The translations under genes and the position numbers were made by a program. From NCBI GenBank assembly GCA_017577565.1, contig PKRH01000014.1, positions 1 through 37,298 on the forward strand: a stretch of DNA of 37,298 nt, written 5' to 3'. This DNA is from Thermoanaerobacterales bacterium (GTDB lineage: Bacteria > Actinomycetota > Acidimicrobiia > Acidimicrobiales > JACDCH01). Shown here piece by piece: positions 15,950 to 24,310 of the stretch. Every line of letters starts with the position of its first letter. Position 1 is the stretch's first letter. Under the pieces are notes generated by a model. It was not told where the DNA came from and made no database searches. It saw only the letters and a program-made list of their open reading frames with translations.

Positions 15950-17191
15950 GTGACGCTTCGACAGGCCCGTCCGGCCCGCACGCTGGGGCAACCTCGCAAG
16001 CTGCAGAACGTCGTCTACGAGATCCGGGGCCCGGCCCTGACCGAGGCCGCCCGCCTCGAGGCCGAGGGCCACCGCATCCTCAAGCTGAACATCGGCAACC
16101 CGGCCCCGTTCGGCTTCGACGCGCCGGACGAGATCCTGCGCGACGTCATCGCCGCCCTGCCCACCGCGCAGGGCTACTCCGACTCCCGGGGCATCCTGTC
16201 GGCCCGCCGTGCCATCGTCGCCCGCTACGAGGAGGTGCCGGGGTTCCCGCACCTCGACATCGACGACGTCTACCTGGGCAACGGCGTCTCCGAGCTGATC
16301 ATGATGACGATGCAGGCGTTGCTCGACGACGGCGACGAGGTGCTGATCCCCGCCCCGGACTACCCGCTGTGGACGGCCGCGGTCAGCCTCGCCGGCGGCA
16401 CGCCGGTCCACTACCTGACCGACGAGACCAACGACTGGAACCCCGACCTCGACGACCTCGAGTCGAAGGTCACCGACCGGACCAAGGCGATCGTCGTCAT
16501 CAACCCCAACAACCCCACCGGCGCCGTCTACTCGCGCCAGGTGCTGGAGCGGATCGCCGACGTCGCCCGCCACCACGGCCTGCTGCTGCTCGCCGACGAG
16601 ATCTACGACCGGGTCCTCTACGACGGCGCCGAGCACGTCTCCCTCGCCAGCGTCGCGCCCGACCTGCTGTGCCTGACCTACAACGGCCTCTCCAAGGCCT
16701 ACCGGGTGGCCGGCTACCGGGCCGGCTGGGTGGCGATCACCGGCCCGAAGTCCCATGCCCGCGGCTTCCTCGAGGGCATCCACCTGCTCGCGTCGTCCCG
16801 GCTGTGCCCCAACGTCCCGGCCCAGCACGCCATCCAGGTGGCGCTGTCCGGGCACCAGAGCATCAACGACCTCGTCCTGCCCGGCGGGCGGCTGCTCGAG
16901 CAGCGCGACGTGGCGGTGGCCAAGCTCAACGAGATCCCCGGGGTCAGCTGCGTGACGCCCAAGGGCGCCCTCTACGTGTTCCCCCGGCTCGACCCCGAGG
17001 TCCACGAGATCTACGACGACGCCAAGCTGGTCTACGACCTGCTGGTGCAGGAGAAGATCCTCGTGGTGCAGGGGACCGGCTTCAACTGGCCCTACACCGA
17101 CCACATCCGCATCGTCACGCTGCCGTGGGCGCGCGAGCTGGCCGACGCCATCGAGCGGATCGGCAACTTCCTCGCCAGCTACCGGCAGTGA
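15950..17191 (+). CDS. aspC: PLP-dependent aminotransferase (AspC/AlaA type)
   Basis: 413 residues. It closely follows what I remember of M. tuberculosis AspC (Rv0337c): EGHRILKLNIGNPAPFGF, YSDSRGILSARRAIV, DVYLGNGVSELI, VVINPNNPTGAVYS, LLLADEIYDRVLYD, and PNVPAQHAIQVAL. Lys249 in NGLSKAYRVAGYRAGW is the Schiff-base lysine. Fold-type I enzyme interconverting alanine/aspartate, glutamate and 2-oxo acids in the cytoplasm. The GTG is chosen for the CACGAT -10 six bases upstream; the first ~15 residues are poorly conserved. The TGA is immediately followed by the ECF42 promoter of the next gene. Confidence 0.92.
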   Translation: MTLRQARPARTLGQPRKLQNVVYEIRGPALTEAARLEAEGHRILKLNIGNPAPFGFDAPDEILRDVIAALPTAQGYSDSRGILSARRAIVARYEEVPGFPHLDIDDVYLGNGVSELIMMTMQALLDDGDEVLIPAPDYPLWTAAVSLAGGTPVHYLTDETNDWNPDLDDLESKVTDRTKAIVVINPNNPTGAVYSRQVLERIADVARHHGLLLLADEIYDRVLYDGAEHVSLASVAPDLLCLTYNGLSKAYRVAGYRAGWVAITGPKSHARGFLEGIHLLASSRLCPNVPAQHAIQVALSGHQSINDLVLPGGRLLEQRDVAVAKLNEIPGVSCVTPKGALYVFPRLDPEVHEIYDDAKLVYDLLVQEKILVVQGTGFNWPYTDHIRIVTLPWARELADAIERIGNFLASYRQ

Positions 17192-17218
17192 TGTCGAGGA
17201 CGGGCAGCGGGCTCCGAC
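17192..17218 (+). promoter_or_regulatory. Candidate ECF42 promoter
   Basis: TGTCGA (17192-17197), 17 bp, CGAC (17215-17218). This agrees with the ECF42 target motif I recall (-35 TGTCGA, -10 CGA/TC). It abuts the aminotransferase stop and precedes the DGPF-ECF42 operon, as expected for autoregulation. Confidence 0.7.
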
Positions 17219-17275
17219 GTCTCCGGTGAGCGGCCCGGCCGAGGGTCGCTCGGACCGACAGACAGGAGACGGACG

Positions 17276-17635
17276 ATGAAGTACATGCTGCTCATCTACG
17301 GCAACCAGGAGCTCTGGGAGTCGTTCCCCGAGGAGGAGTTCGCCCGGGTCGTCGCGGAGACCGACGCCCTGAACAAGGAGCTCCACGAGTCGGGCGAGCT
17401 GGTCGGCGCCTGGGGCGTCGCCGACCAGTCCGAGGCCAAGACGGTGCACCGCCAGGAGGGCACGCCGGTCGTGAGCGACGGCCCCTACATCGAGGCCAAG
17501 GAGTACCTCGGCAGCTTCACCATCGTGGACTGCGACAGCCTCGAGCGGGCGCTCGAGATCGCGGCCCGCAACCCGTTCACCCGCTACGGGAAGGTCGAGG
17601 TGCGGCCGCTCATGCACGAGGCCGCCCTGGACTGA
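17276..17635 (+). CDS. YCII/DGPF-domain protein
   Basis: 119 residues; ATG 17276 follows CAGGAG. It starts with the family signature KYMLLIYGN and contains VSDGPYIEAKEYLGSFTIVD, where DGPY/DGPF and the following strand mark the YCII-related fold. The His/Asp pair of YciI enzymes is not fully evident. These small proteins are the standard genomic partners and targets of ECF42 sigma factors; their reaction is unknown. The TGA overlaps the sigma factor ATG by one base. Confidence 0.93.
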   Translation: MKYMLLIYGNQELWESFPEEEFARVVAETDALNKELHESGELVGAWGVADQSEAKTVHRQEGTPVVSDGPYIEAKEYLGSFTIVDCDSLERALEIAARNPFTRYGKVEVRPLMHEAALD

Positions 17636-18900
17636 TGGGCGCCGCCGCCGGCGTCGAGGACCTGCGCAGCCTGGCGCCGCAGGTCCTCGGCGCCCTCGTG
17701 CGCCGCTACGGCCACTTCGACGCCGCCGAGGACGCGGTCCAGGAGGCGCTGGCCGCGGCGGCCCGGCAGTGGCCGGTCGACGGGCGGCCGGACCGGCCCC
17801 GGGCCTGGCTGGTGCGGGTGGCGTCCCGCCGCTTGATCGACCACCTCCGCAGCGAGGAAGCGCGCCGCCGGCGCGAGGAGGCGACCGCGGCGCTCGACAC
17901 CGCCGACCGGCAGGTCGCCGCCCCGGCCGACGCCGCCGGCGCCGGCCCGGTCGACCGGGACGACTCGCTGACCCTCCTCTTCCTCTGCTGCCACCCGGCG
18001 CTGTCGCCGCCCTCCCAGCTCGCCCTCACCTTGCGGGCCGTCGGTGGGCTGACGACCGCCGAGATCGCCCGCGCCTTCCTCGTGCCCGAGGCGACGATGG
18101 CCCAGCGCATCAGCCGGGCCAAGCAGCGGATCCGGGCCGCCGGGGCCCGCTTCGAGCTGCCGGGGCCGGGGGAGTGGGACGACCGCCTGCGGGTCGTCCT
18201 GCAGGTGCTCTACCTGATGTTCAACGAGGGCTACCTGGCCTCGTCGGGGCCGGACCTGGCCCGGCCCGACCTGACCGCCGAGGCGCTGCGCCTCGCCCGG
18301 CTGCTCCACGCCCGGGTGCCCGACGACCCCGAGGTCGCGGGGCTCCTGGCGCTGATGCTGCTGACCGAGGCCCGGCGGCCGGCGCGCACCGGCCCCGGCG
18401 GCGTGCTCGTGCCGCTCGACGAGCAGGACCGCTCGCGGTGGGACCGCGACCTCGTCGCCGAGGGCGACGCGCTGATCACCCGCACGCTGGCCACGACCCG
18501 CCGCCTCGGCCCCTACCAGCTCCAGGCGGCGATCGCCGCCGTCCACGACGCGGCCGAGCGCCCCGAGGACACCGACTGGCGGCAGATCGCCGCCCTCTAC
18601 GCGCTGCTCGACGGCATCGCGCCCGGGCCGATGGTGACGCTCAACCGCGCCGTCGCCGTGGCCATGGTCCAGGGGCCGGAGGCCGGGCTGGCGATGCTCG
18701 AGCCGCTGGACGCCGACCCGAGGATGGCCCGCCACCACCGGCTCGCCTCGGTGCGGGCCCACCTGCTGGAGCGGGCGGGCGACCACGCCGGCGCGCTCGC
18801 CGCCTACCGGGCGGCGGCCCGGGCGACGACGAGCCTGCCCGAGCAGCGCTACCTGCTGGCCCGGGCCGGCCGGCTGGCGGCGCAGGTCAGCCCGGGATGA
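17635..18900 (+). CDS. ECF42-type RNA polymerase sigma factor
   Basis: 421 residues, about twice a normal ECF sigma. Region 2: YGHFDAAEDAVQEALAAA and RAWLVRVASRRLIDHLR. Region 4: GLTTAEIARAFLVPEATMAQRISRAKQRIR (helix-turn-helix; quoted in part as TTAEIARAFLVPEATMAQR). Then a ~230-residue C-terminal extension with LYLMFNEGY, AIAAVHD and repeated TPR-like helices, the hallmark of ECF42, which replaces an anti-sigma factor. It is co-translated with the DGPF gene and probably drives the promoter at 17192-17218. The stimulus is unknown. Its end overlaps the opposing hydrolase by 14 bp. Confidence 0.93.
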   Translation: MGAAAGVEDLRSLAPQVLGALVRRYGHFDAAEDAVQEALAAAARQWPVDGRPDRPRAWLVRVASRRLIDHLRSEEARRRREEATAALDTADRQVAAPADAAGAGPVDRDDSLTLLFLCCHPALSPPSQLALTLRAVGGLTTAEIARAFLVPEATMAQRISRAKQRIRAAGARFELPGPGEWDDRLRVVLQVLYLMFNEGYLASSGPDLARPDLTAEALRLARLLHARVPDDPEVAGLLALMLLTEARRPARTGPGGVLVPLDEQDRSRWDRDLVAEGDALITRTLATTRRLGPYQLQAAIAAVHDAAERPEDTDWRQIAALYALLDGIAPGPMVTLNRAVAVAMVQGPEAGLAMLEPLDADPRMARHHRLASVRAHLLERAGDHAGALAAYRAAARATTSLPEQRYLLARAGRLAAQVSPG

Positions 18901-20416
18901 CGTCCGGGTCGGCGTCGGCCAGCAGGGCCTCGCGGTCGTCCTCGAGCACGAAGCCGGCCTCGATGGCGGCGTCGGCCGCCTCCTGCCAGGCCGCCAGGTA
19001 GTCCTCGGGCGACTCGTACAGCTCGGCCAGGCGCTCGGCCGACAGCGGGGTGGTCGACCCGAACAGCAGGCAGGCGATCGACGAACCCGGCGGCGCCTCG
19101 CCCGACAGCGTGGCCGTCGGGACGTCGACGTGGGGCGTGCGGATGCCGCCCCGGGCGTTGCCGTTCTCGTCCCGCACGAGGACGGGCGTGCCCCCGCTCT
19201 CGTCGACCTCGAGCCGGTCGGCCTCGGGCGGCGCCTCGCCGGTGCGGACCCAGGTGTCGAGCGCCCGCAGCGCCGCCTTGACGACGTAGTGGTGCGGCCC
19301 GTCGTTGACCGGGGCGGGGCAGCCGAGACCGTCGGCCAGCCCGCCGAGCAGGTAGGCGTCGGCGTGCGCGGTGCCGGCGACCTCCCACAGGCGGAAGAGC
19401 TCGGTGTCGGGCTGGCGGGCGGGGAGGAAGTTGAGGATGCCGGCGACGTCGGTCTCGGTCTCCAGCACGAGGACGGGGACGTCGAGGTCGGTGCGGATGC
19501 GGGTGGGCGGCCCCCCGACGGTGCCCGCGATGTCGATGCCGGCGCCCGGCTCGCCGAGCGGCGCCGCCGCCCCGCCCCGGCTGTGCACGAGGAACCCGTC
19601 GAAGGCCCGGGTGAGCGGCTGGACGCCGTTGACGTAGGTGGTCAGCGCGAAGCCCGACTGCGACTCACCGACGGCCAGCAGCCGCTCGGGGCGGAGCCCG
19701 CCGAGCGGGTCGGTGTCGCCGGGGTCGCGCAGGGCCCGGGCCACCTGGGTGTAGATGTCGTAGGCGAAGGCGTCGCCCGGGTGGTGCAGGTCGCCGTAGC
19801 GGGCGGGGTCGAGGTTGCGCAGGCCCTGGCCGGCGATGCCCTCGCCGGCCTCGACGCCGACGGCGACCGGGCCGCCCTCGACGCCGATGTGCTGGGCCGA
19901 GACGCCCACCCAGGCGTAGCCGCCGCGCACCAGCTCGTCGGCCATGTAGGCGAAGTCGGGCGCGGCGTCGAGGCCGCCGCTGACGTTGAGCCACTCGACG
20001 ACGACGGTGCCGTTGAAGCCCTCGGCGTCGGCCGGCCGCCGCACGACGATGCGGGTGGCGTAGTCGGCCCGAGCGTCCTCGACGAGGGCGTAGGTGCCGT
20101 CGGCCGGCAGCTCGCCCTCGGCCCGGTACGAGGTGGCGGTGCCCGACGCCCGGTACTCCTCCTCGACCCAGCCGGCCTCCTCCAGCGACGGCCCGCTGAC
20201 GGGCGTCGCCAGGTTGATGCCCTGGCCGCCGGTCAGCGGGCCGCTGATCTCGGCCGCCGGGCCCTCGGGCCGGTCGACGTCCGGCGGTGCCTCCTCGGCC
20301 GCCGCATCGCCTTCGGCGGTGCCGTCGTCGCCCGACGAGCACGCCGCGGCGAGCACCGGCAGCAGCGCGAGCACCCCCAGGACCAGCCGTCGCCCCACCC
20401 GCGGAGCATCGCGCAC
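18887..20416 (-). CDS. Secreted alpha/beta-hydrolase lipoprotein
   Basis: 509 residues from GTG 20416; GTG 20398 is another choice, and neither has a clear ribosome site. The N-terminus RRLVLGVLALLPVLAAACSSG is a lipoprotein signal (cleavage before Cys). A domain of ~430 residues follows with GTVVVEWLNVSGGLDAAPDF, then VGESQSGFALTTYVNG (Ser of GESQS as likely nucleophile), LVLETETDV and WEVAGTAHAD, whose His may complete the triad. This matches the 'alpha/beta hydrolase domain-containing' family (PF20091 type). Likely an extracytoplasmic esterase or peptidase; substrate unknown. Confidence 0.8.
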   Translation of the reverse strand: MRDAPRVGRRLVLGVLALLPVLAAACSSGDDGTAEGDAAAEEAPPDVDRPEGPAAEISGPLTGGQGINLATPVSGPSLEEAGWVEEEYRASGTATSYRAEGELPADGTYALVEDARADYATRIVVRRPADAEGFNGTVVVEWLNVSGGLDAAPDFAYMADELVRGGYAWVGVSAQHIGVEGGPVAVGVEAGEGIAGQGLRNLDPARYGDLHHPGDAFAYDIYTQVARALRDPGDTDPLGGLRPERLLAVGESQSGFALTTYVNGVQPLTRAFDGFLVHSRGGAAAPLGEPGAGIDIAGTVGGPPTRIRTDLDVPVLVLETETDVAGILNFLPARQPDTELFRLWEVAGTAHADAYLLGGLADGLGCPAPVNDGPHHYVVKAALRALDTWVRTGEAPPEADRLEVDESGGTPVLVRDENGNARGGIRTPHVDVPTATLSGEAPPGSSIACLLFGSTTPLSAERLAELYESPEDYLAAWQEAADAAIEAGFVLEDDREALLADADPDVIPG

Positions 20417-20459
20417 CGCCCGGCGGGCGCGCACACCGGCCGGGCGGGCCGCCGGCCTC

Positions 20460-20502
20460 GGGACCTTCGGCCCTGCGAGGGGTGGCCCGTCCACGGCACA
20501 GT
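20460..20502 (+). promoter_or_regulatory. DosR-type box plus -10 before the CBS gene
   Basis: GGGAC-CTTC-GGCCC (20460-20473), 23 bp, CACAGT (20497-20502), 6 bp, ATG 20509. Best copy of the shared promoter architecture. If leaderless, the box centres at about -42.5, as at mycobacterial DosR promoters. Confidence 0.75.
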
Positions 20503-20508
20503 GGGGGC

Positions 20509-20913
20509 ATGGCAGAGGCAGCGGACGTCGGGGCGACGGCTGTCGACGTGTTCACCAGCGGTCAGGTCGTCCGGGTGGCGCCGGACGCCACCCTCCACGA
20601 GGTCGCGGACGCGCTCGTCGACGCCGGCGTCGGGGCGCTCGTCGTCGGTGAGGGCGACCGGGCCGAGGCGATCGTGTCGGAGCGCGACCTCGTGATCGCG
20701 CTGGCCGGCCGCCGCGACCCCGCCACGACGACGGCGGCCGACATCGCCAACGACACCCTCGTGTGGTGCGACGCGGAGGCCCCCATCGCCGAGGTCGCCG
20801 AGCTGATGATGACCCGCTACGTCCGCCACGTCCTCGTCGAGCGGGACGGGCGGCTCGTCGGCATCGTCTCGGCCCGCGACCTGCTCGGCGCCTTCGCCGG
20901 CGGGGAGGTCTGA
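20509..20913 (+). CDS. CBS-domain protein (Hrp1-like)
   Basis: 134 residues forming one pair of CBS motifs. The first: VFTSGQVVRVAPDATLHEVADAL to IVSERDLVIALAG; the second: DTLVWCDAEAPIAEVAELMM to GIVSARDLLGAF. Such tandems bind adenine nucleotides and act as energy sensors. Length and layout match M. tuberculosis hypoxic response protein 1 (Rv2626c), one of the most strongly DosR-induced proteins, although that homologue also binds zinc through features I cannot confirm here. The promoter carries a DosR-type box at the exact standard distance. Confidence 0.9.
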   Translation: MAEAADVGATAVDVFTSGQVVRVAPDATLHEVADALVDAGVGALVVGEGDRAEAIVSERDLVIALAGRRDPATTTAADIANDTLVWCDAEAPIAEVAELMMTRYVRHVLVERDGRLVGIVSARDLLGAFAGGEV

Positions 20914-20940
20914 CCCCCCGCCGGCGCCGGCGCCCGGGGG
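20914..20940. terminator. GC palindrome between convergent genes
   Basis: GCCGGCGCCGGC (20920-20931) is a perfect palindrome flanked by C-run and G-run, directly after the CBS stop and before the beta-propeller stop. Confidence 0.45.
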
Positions 20941-20947
20941 TGGCGGC

Positions 20948-22858
20948 TCAGAAGGCCAGGAAGTCGACCTCGTCGAAGGTCTGCAGGTCGGCGACGCCGA
21001 GGCCGGCGTCCGACAGCGTCCAGAGGCGGTCGCCGATCACCAGCGACCGGGTGATCAGCGCCCCGGGGTGGTCGATGCGGCCACGCTCGTCGATGTCGCC
21101 CGTCTCGACGTCGACCGTGAAGCCGACCAGCCCCTGGTCGGGGGAGCGGCCCCCGTCGTCCCAGGTCTCGAGCGGCACGGCGAGCAGGTCGTCGTCGGGC
21201 CACCAGAGGAAGGCCCGGTGGTCGGACTCGGCCACGGAGTGGGAGTCCTCGATCGTCCGCTTGCCGATGCGGGCGGGGTTCTCGGGGTCGCGCACGTCGA
21301 AGACCGAGACCTGCGTCCCGAGCAGGGTGCCGGACGCCGTCCCGTCCTGGCCCACGCCGATCAGCCGGCCGTCGCCCGCCGGGTGGAGGTAGGCGGAGTA
21401 GCCGGGGATCTCCAGCTCGCCGGTCACCCGGGGGTCGGTCGGGTCCGAGAGGTCGATCGTGTAGAGGGGGTCGGTCTGGCGGAAGGTGACGACGTAGCCG
21501 ACGTCGCCGAGGAACCGCACCGAGTGGATCGTCTCGCCCCGGCCCAGGCCCGACACGGCGCCGACGGGCTCGAGCTCGCCGTCGCCGGGGGCGAGCACGA
21601 CGACCTGGCTCTCGGAGGTCGGCAGGTCGTCGTCGACGACCACGTCGCCGCCGGCCCACGGCGAGCCGGTGGTCGTCGCCACCCGCAGGTGGCCGTCGTG
21701 CTCGTCGAGGGCGAACTGGTCGAGCAGCCAGCCCTCGACCCGGCCCGACATCTCGTAGGTGGCGGGGCCGGTGCCGGCGATGTCGAAGCGGTGGATGTCG
21801 GTGCCGCCCTCCCGCTCGGCGGTCAGGTAGAGGTGCTCGGCGGACGCGTAGACGGTGTGCACGTCGGCCACGACGGTGGCCGCGTCGGTCGTGCGCAGCC
21901 CGGCGGCGAGGCCGTCGGACAGGTCGACGGTCACGACGGTCACGGTGCCGCCGCCCGACCACTCCTCGGGCACGTGGACGTCCTCGCAGTCGACCAGCGG
22001 GCCCTCGTCGACGACCTCGTCGCCCTCGACGACCTGCCAGCCGGGGAGCAGGTCCTCGGGGTCGGGCGCCTCCCCACCGGACAGCAGGCGGTCGGCGGGG
22101 GTCCGGACCACCAGGCGGGCGACGTCGTCGACCATGCGGGCCGTGACGTACTCGCCGTCGAGGGTGACCGTCTCCGCCGGCACCAGCTCGTCGCCGACGA
22201 CGTCGACCTGGGCGACGACCGTGCCGACCGGCGGGAGGTCGATCGGCGGCACCGGCTCGGCCTGCCGGTCCCCGGGTTCGCGCTCGATCGGGAACGGCTC
22301 GATCGACGCGCCCCACGTGCCGACCAGCAGGACCCGGTCGCCGGCCATCAGCATCTCGGCCTCCCGGAGCAGCTCGGGCAGGTCGATCGAGTCGACGACC
22401 TCGGCCCGGTCGGCGACGGCCAGGTGGAGCCGCCCGTCGCCGACGGCGAGGACGCGCTCGCCGTCGGTCTTCACGACGTCCGCCTCGTCGACGCCGGCGA
22501 CCTGGACGTTCGTCCCGGAGAAGTCGACGTCGCCCGCGGGCGGCGCGTCGGGCGGGGCGTCGGCCGCCGCCCCGGCGTCGCTCGCGGCCCGCTCGTCGGC
22601 GCCGGTGGGGGCCTCGGCGTCCACCTCGGGGACGAGGACGTCGCCCGGTGCGTCGGACGAGACCGGCGTGTCCCACGAGGTGGGCGCCGAGGCCGCCCAG
22701 TCGCGCAGGGCGTCGCAGTCGTCGACCGGCTCGACGTGGTTCACGAACCGGACGGGCGTCACGGGGTCGGGGGGCGGCCCGGCGGCCTCCCGGGCGCACG
22801 CGGGCGACAGGAGCGCGGCGGTGGCCGCCGCCGCGGCGAGGGGTCGGATCGGTCGCAT
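20948..22858 (-). CDS. Secreted beta-propeller lipoprotein (PF09826 type)
   Basis: 636 residues; ATG 22858 follows GAAGGTGGC. The N-terminus has a short signal with LLSPAC as lipobox. After an Ala/Asp/Pro-rich linker comes the family hallmark TNVQVAGVDEADVVKTDG at about 115, then repeated propeller blades (LYLTAEREGGTDIHRFDI, VVTFRQTDPLYTIDLSDP, GQDGTASGTLLGTQVSVFDV, HRAFLWWPDDDLLAVPLE). This matches the 'beta propeller domain' family seen in archaea and actinobacteria. No catalytic residues are known; probably an extracellular binding or structural protein. No DosR-type box in front. Confidence 0.85.
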   Translation of the reverse strand: MRPIRPLAAAAATAALLSPACAREAAGPPPDPVTPVRFVNHVEPVDDCDALRDWAASAPTSWDTPVSSDAPGDVLVPEVDAEAPTGADERAASDAGAAADAPPDAPPAGDVDFSGTNVQVAGVDEADVVKTDGERVLAVGDGRLHLAVADRAEVVDSIDLPELLREAEMLMAGDRVLLVGTWGASIEPFPIEREPGDRQAEPVPPIDLPPVGTVVAQVDVVGDELVPAETVTLDGEYVTARMVDDVARLVVRTPADRLLSGGEAPDPEDLLPGWQVVEGDEVVDEGPLVDCEDVHVPEEWSGGGTVTVVTVDLSDGLAAGLRTTDAATVVADVHTVYASAEHLYLTAEREGGTDIHRFDIAGTGPATYEMSGRVEGWLLDQFALDEHDGHLRVATTTGSPWAGGDVVVDDDLPTSESQVVVLAPGDGELEPVGAVSGLGRGETIHSVRFLGDVGYVVTFRQTDPLYTIDLSDPTDPRVTGELEIPGYSAYLHPAGDGRLIGVGQDGTASGTLLGTQVSVFDVRDPENPARIGKRTIEDSHSVAESDHRAFLWWPDDDLLAVPLETWDDGGRSPDQGLVGFTVDVETGDIDERGRIDHPGALITRSLVIGDRLWTLSDAGLGVADLQTFDEVDFLAF

Positions 22859-22874
22859 GCCACCTTCGACGGTG

Positions 22875-22909
22875 CGCGACCGCCGGCCGGTTCCCGGCGG
22901 GCGGTCGCG
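22875..22909 (-). terminator. Hairpin directly after the WS/DGAT operon
   Basis: Perfect 10-bp arms 22875-22884 and 22900-22909 enclose a loop that can itself pair (GCCGG/CCGGC). It touches the stop codon of the second acyltransferase on the minus strand. Confidence 0.7.
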
Positions 22910-24310
22910 TCAGCCGGTCAGCTGCGCCAGCGCCCGTCGGGTGCCGTCGACGAACATGTGGGCGTCCGGGCAGGCCTCGGTGTCGGCGGTGGTCGTGAGC
23001 GACAGCGCCCCGTCGTAGGACAGGACGGCCACCCCGATGGTGAGGTTGGCCCCGAGCGGCACGACCGGGTACGCCTCGAGCATGCGCGCGCCGGCCGCGT
23101 AGAGGGGGAACGGCGGGCCGGGCACGTTCGTCACCACCATGTTGACGAACGGCTGGCGCTCGACCGCCCGGGCGATGGCGCGGGCCAGCGGCGCCGGCAG
23201 GGCGTCGGTGCCCCGCAGCAGGGTCTCGAGCGCCTCGGCCTGGGGCGCCGACTTGAGCCGCCGCATCGTGGCGACGACGGTGCGCAGGCGCTCGTCCGGG
23301 TCGCCGATGCCGACGGGCAGGGGGGCGTCGATCGCCGAGACCTCGTTGCCCAGCGACCCGGCGGAGCCGTCCTTTCGCCGCGAGACGGGGACCAGCACCT
23401 TGACGACCCGGTCGCCCGGCAGCGGCTCGCCCCGGTGGGCCAGCAGCGCCCGCAGCCCGCCGGCCACGGCGGCGAGCACGACGTCGTTGACGGTCCCCCC
23501 GGCCCGTCGGGCCGCCGACCGCACCCCGCCGAACGGCACCCGCAGCCACTCGAGGTGCCGCCGCCCCCGGATCGGGGCGTTGATGGACGTCCGGGGCGCG
23601 AGGAGGCCGTCGGCGGCCAGCGACGCCAGCCCCCGCACCGTCGTCAGGGCGGTGCGCACCGCCCGGTCGGGGCGGACGGCCGCCCGGGCGACCGTGCGCG
23701 CCACCCGCAGCGGGGCGGTCACGGCCCCGACCGCCCCCGCGGCGGCGAGGGCGAGCCCGTCGGGGGGCGCGGCGGGCCGCCACGGCGTGGGCGGGGGTGA
23801 CGGCGCCGGGGCGTCCGGCGTCAGGTCGAGCAGCAGGGTGGCCAGTTCGACGCCGCCGACCCCGTCGACCAGCGCGTGGTGGACGCGCTCGACGAGGCCG
23901 ACCCGGTCGCCGGCCAGGCCGGTGACGACGTGCAGGTCCCACAGCGGGCGGTCGCGGGGGAGCGACTCGCTGTGCAGGCGCTCGGCCAGGCGGCGGAACT
24001 GCTCGTCGTCGCCGGGCGGCGGGAGGCGCACCGCCCGGACGTGGTCGGCCACGTCGAAGTCGGGGTCGTCGACCCACGCCGGCCGGTCGAGGTCCAGGGG
24101 CACCGGGGCGAGGCGCCGGCGGAGGCGGGGGAGCCGGTCGAGGCGGGCGAGCACGCGGGCCCGCAGGTCGTCCAGGCGGAGCTCGCCCCGGTCGTCGAGG
24201 AGCGGCCGGGCCTCGAAGACGGCGACGGCCCCGACGTGGATGGGCGCGTCCGGCCGCTCCAGCCACAGGAAGCTGGTGTCGAGGGTGGTCAGCCGGTCGA
24301 CGGCGCTCAC
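22910..24310 (-). CDS. WS/DGAT O-acyltransferase (second of pair)
   Basis: 466 residues from GTG 24310, sharing GTGA with the TGA of the upstream gene (4-bp overlap). The catalytic motif HHALVDG is at 144-150. The N-terminal pattern RLTTLDTSFLWLERPDAPIHVG and the C-terminal NMVVTNVPGPPFPLY are standard for bacterial wax ester synthase/diacylglycerol acyltransferases, and TVNDVVLAAVAGGLRALL carries the ND dipeptide. It would esterify acyl-CoA to diacylglycerol or long alcohols for storage lipid. M. tuberculosis Tgs1 (Rv3130c) is the DosR-controlled counterpart in function; orthology not established. Confidence 0.92.
   Translation of the reverse strand: MSAVDRLTTLDTSFLWLERPDAPIHVGAVAVFEARPLLDDRGELRLDDLRARVLARLDRLPRLRRRLAPVPLDLDRPAWVDDPDFDVADHVRAVRLPPPGDDEQFRRLAERLHSESLPRDRPLWDLHVVTGLAGDRVGLVERVHHALVDGVGGVELATLLLDLTPDAPAPSPPPTPWRPAAPPDGLALAAAGAVGAVTAPLRVARTVARAAVRPDRAVRTALTTVRGLASLAADGLLAPRTSINAPIRGRRHLEWLRVPFGGVRSAARRAGGTVNDVVLAAVAGGLRALLAHRGEPLPGDRVVKVLVPVSRRKDGSAGSLGNEVSAIDAPLPVGIGDPDERLRTVVATMRRLKSAPQAEALETLLRGTDALPAPLARAIARAVERQPFVNMVVTNVPGPPFPLYAAGARMLEAYPVVPLGANLTIGVAVLSYDGALSLTTTADTEACPDAHMFVDGTRRALAQLTG

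Noticed and set aside
20948..22909. DosR-type box before the beta-propeller gene
   Set aside because: The segment 23 bp upstream of its CACCGT is part of the hairpin at 22875-22909 and matches the box poorly; the gene has a ribosome site.
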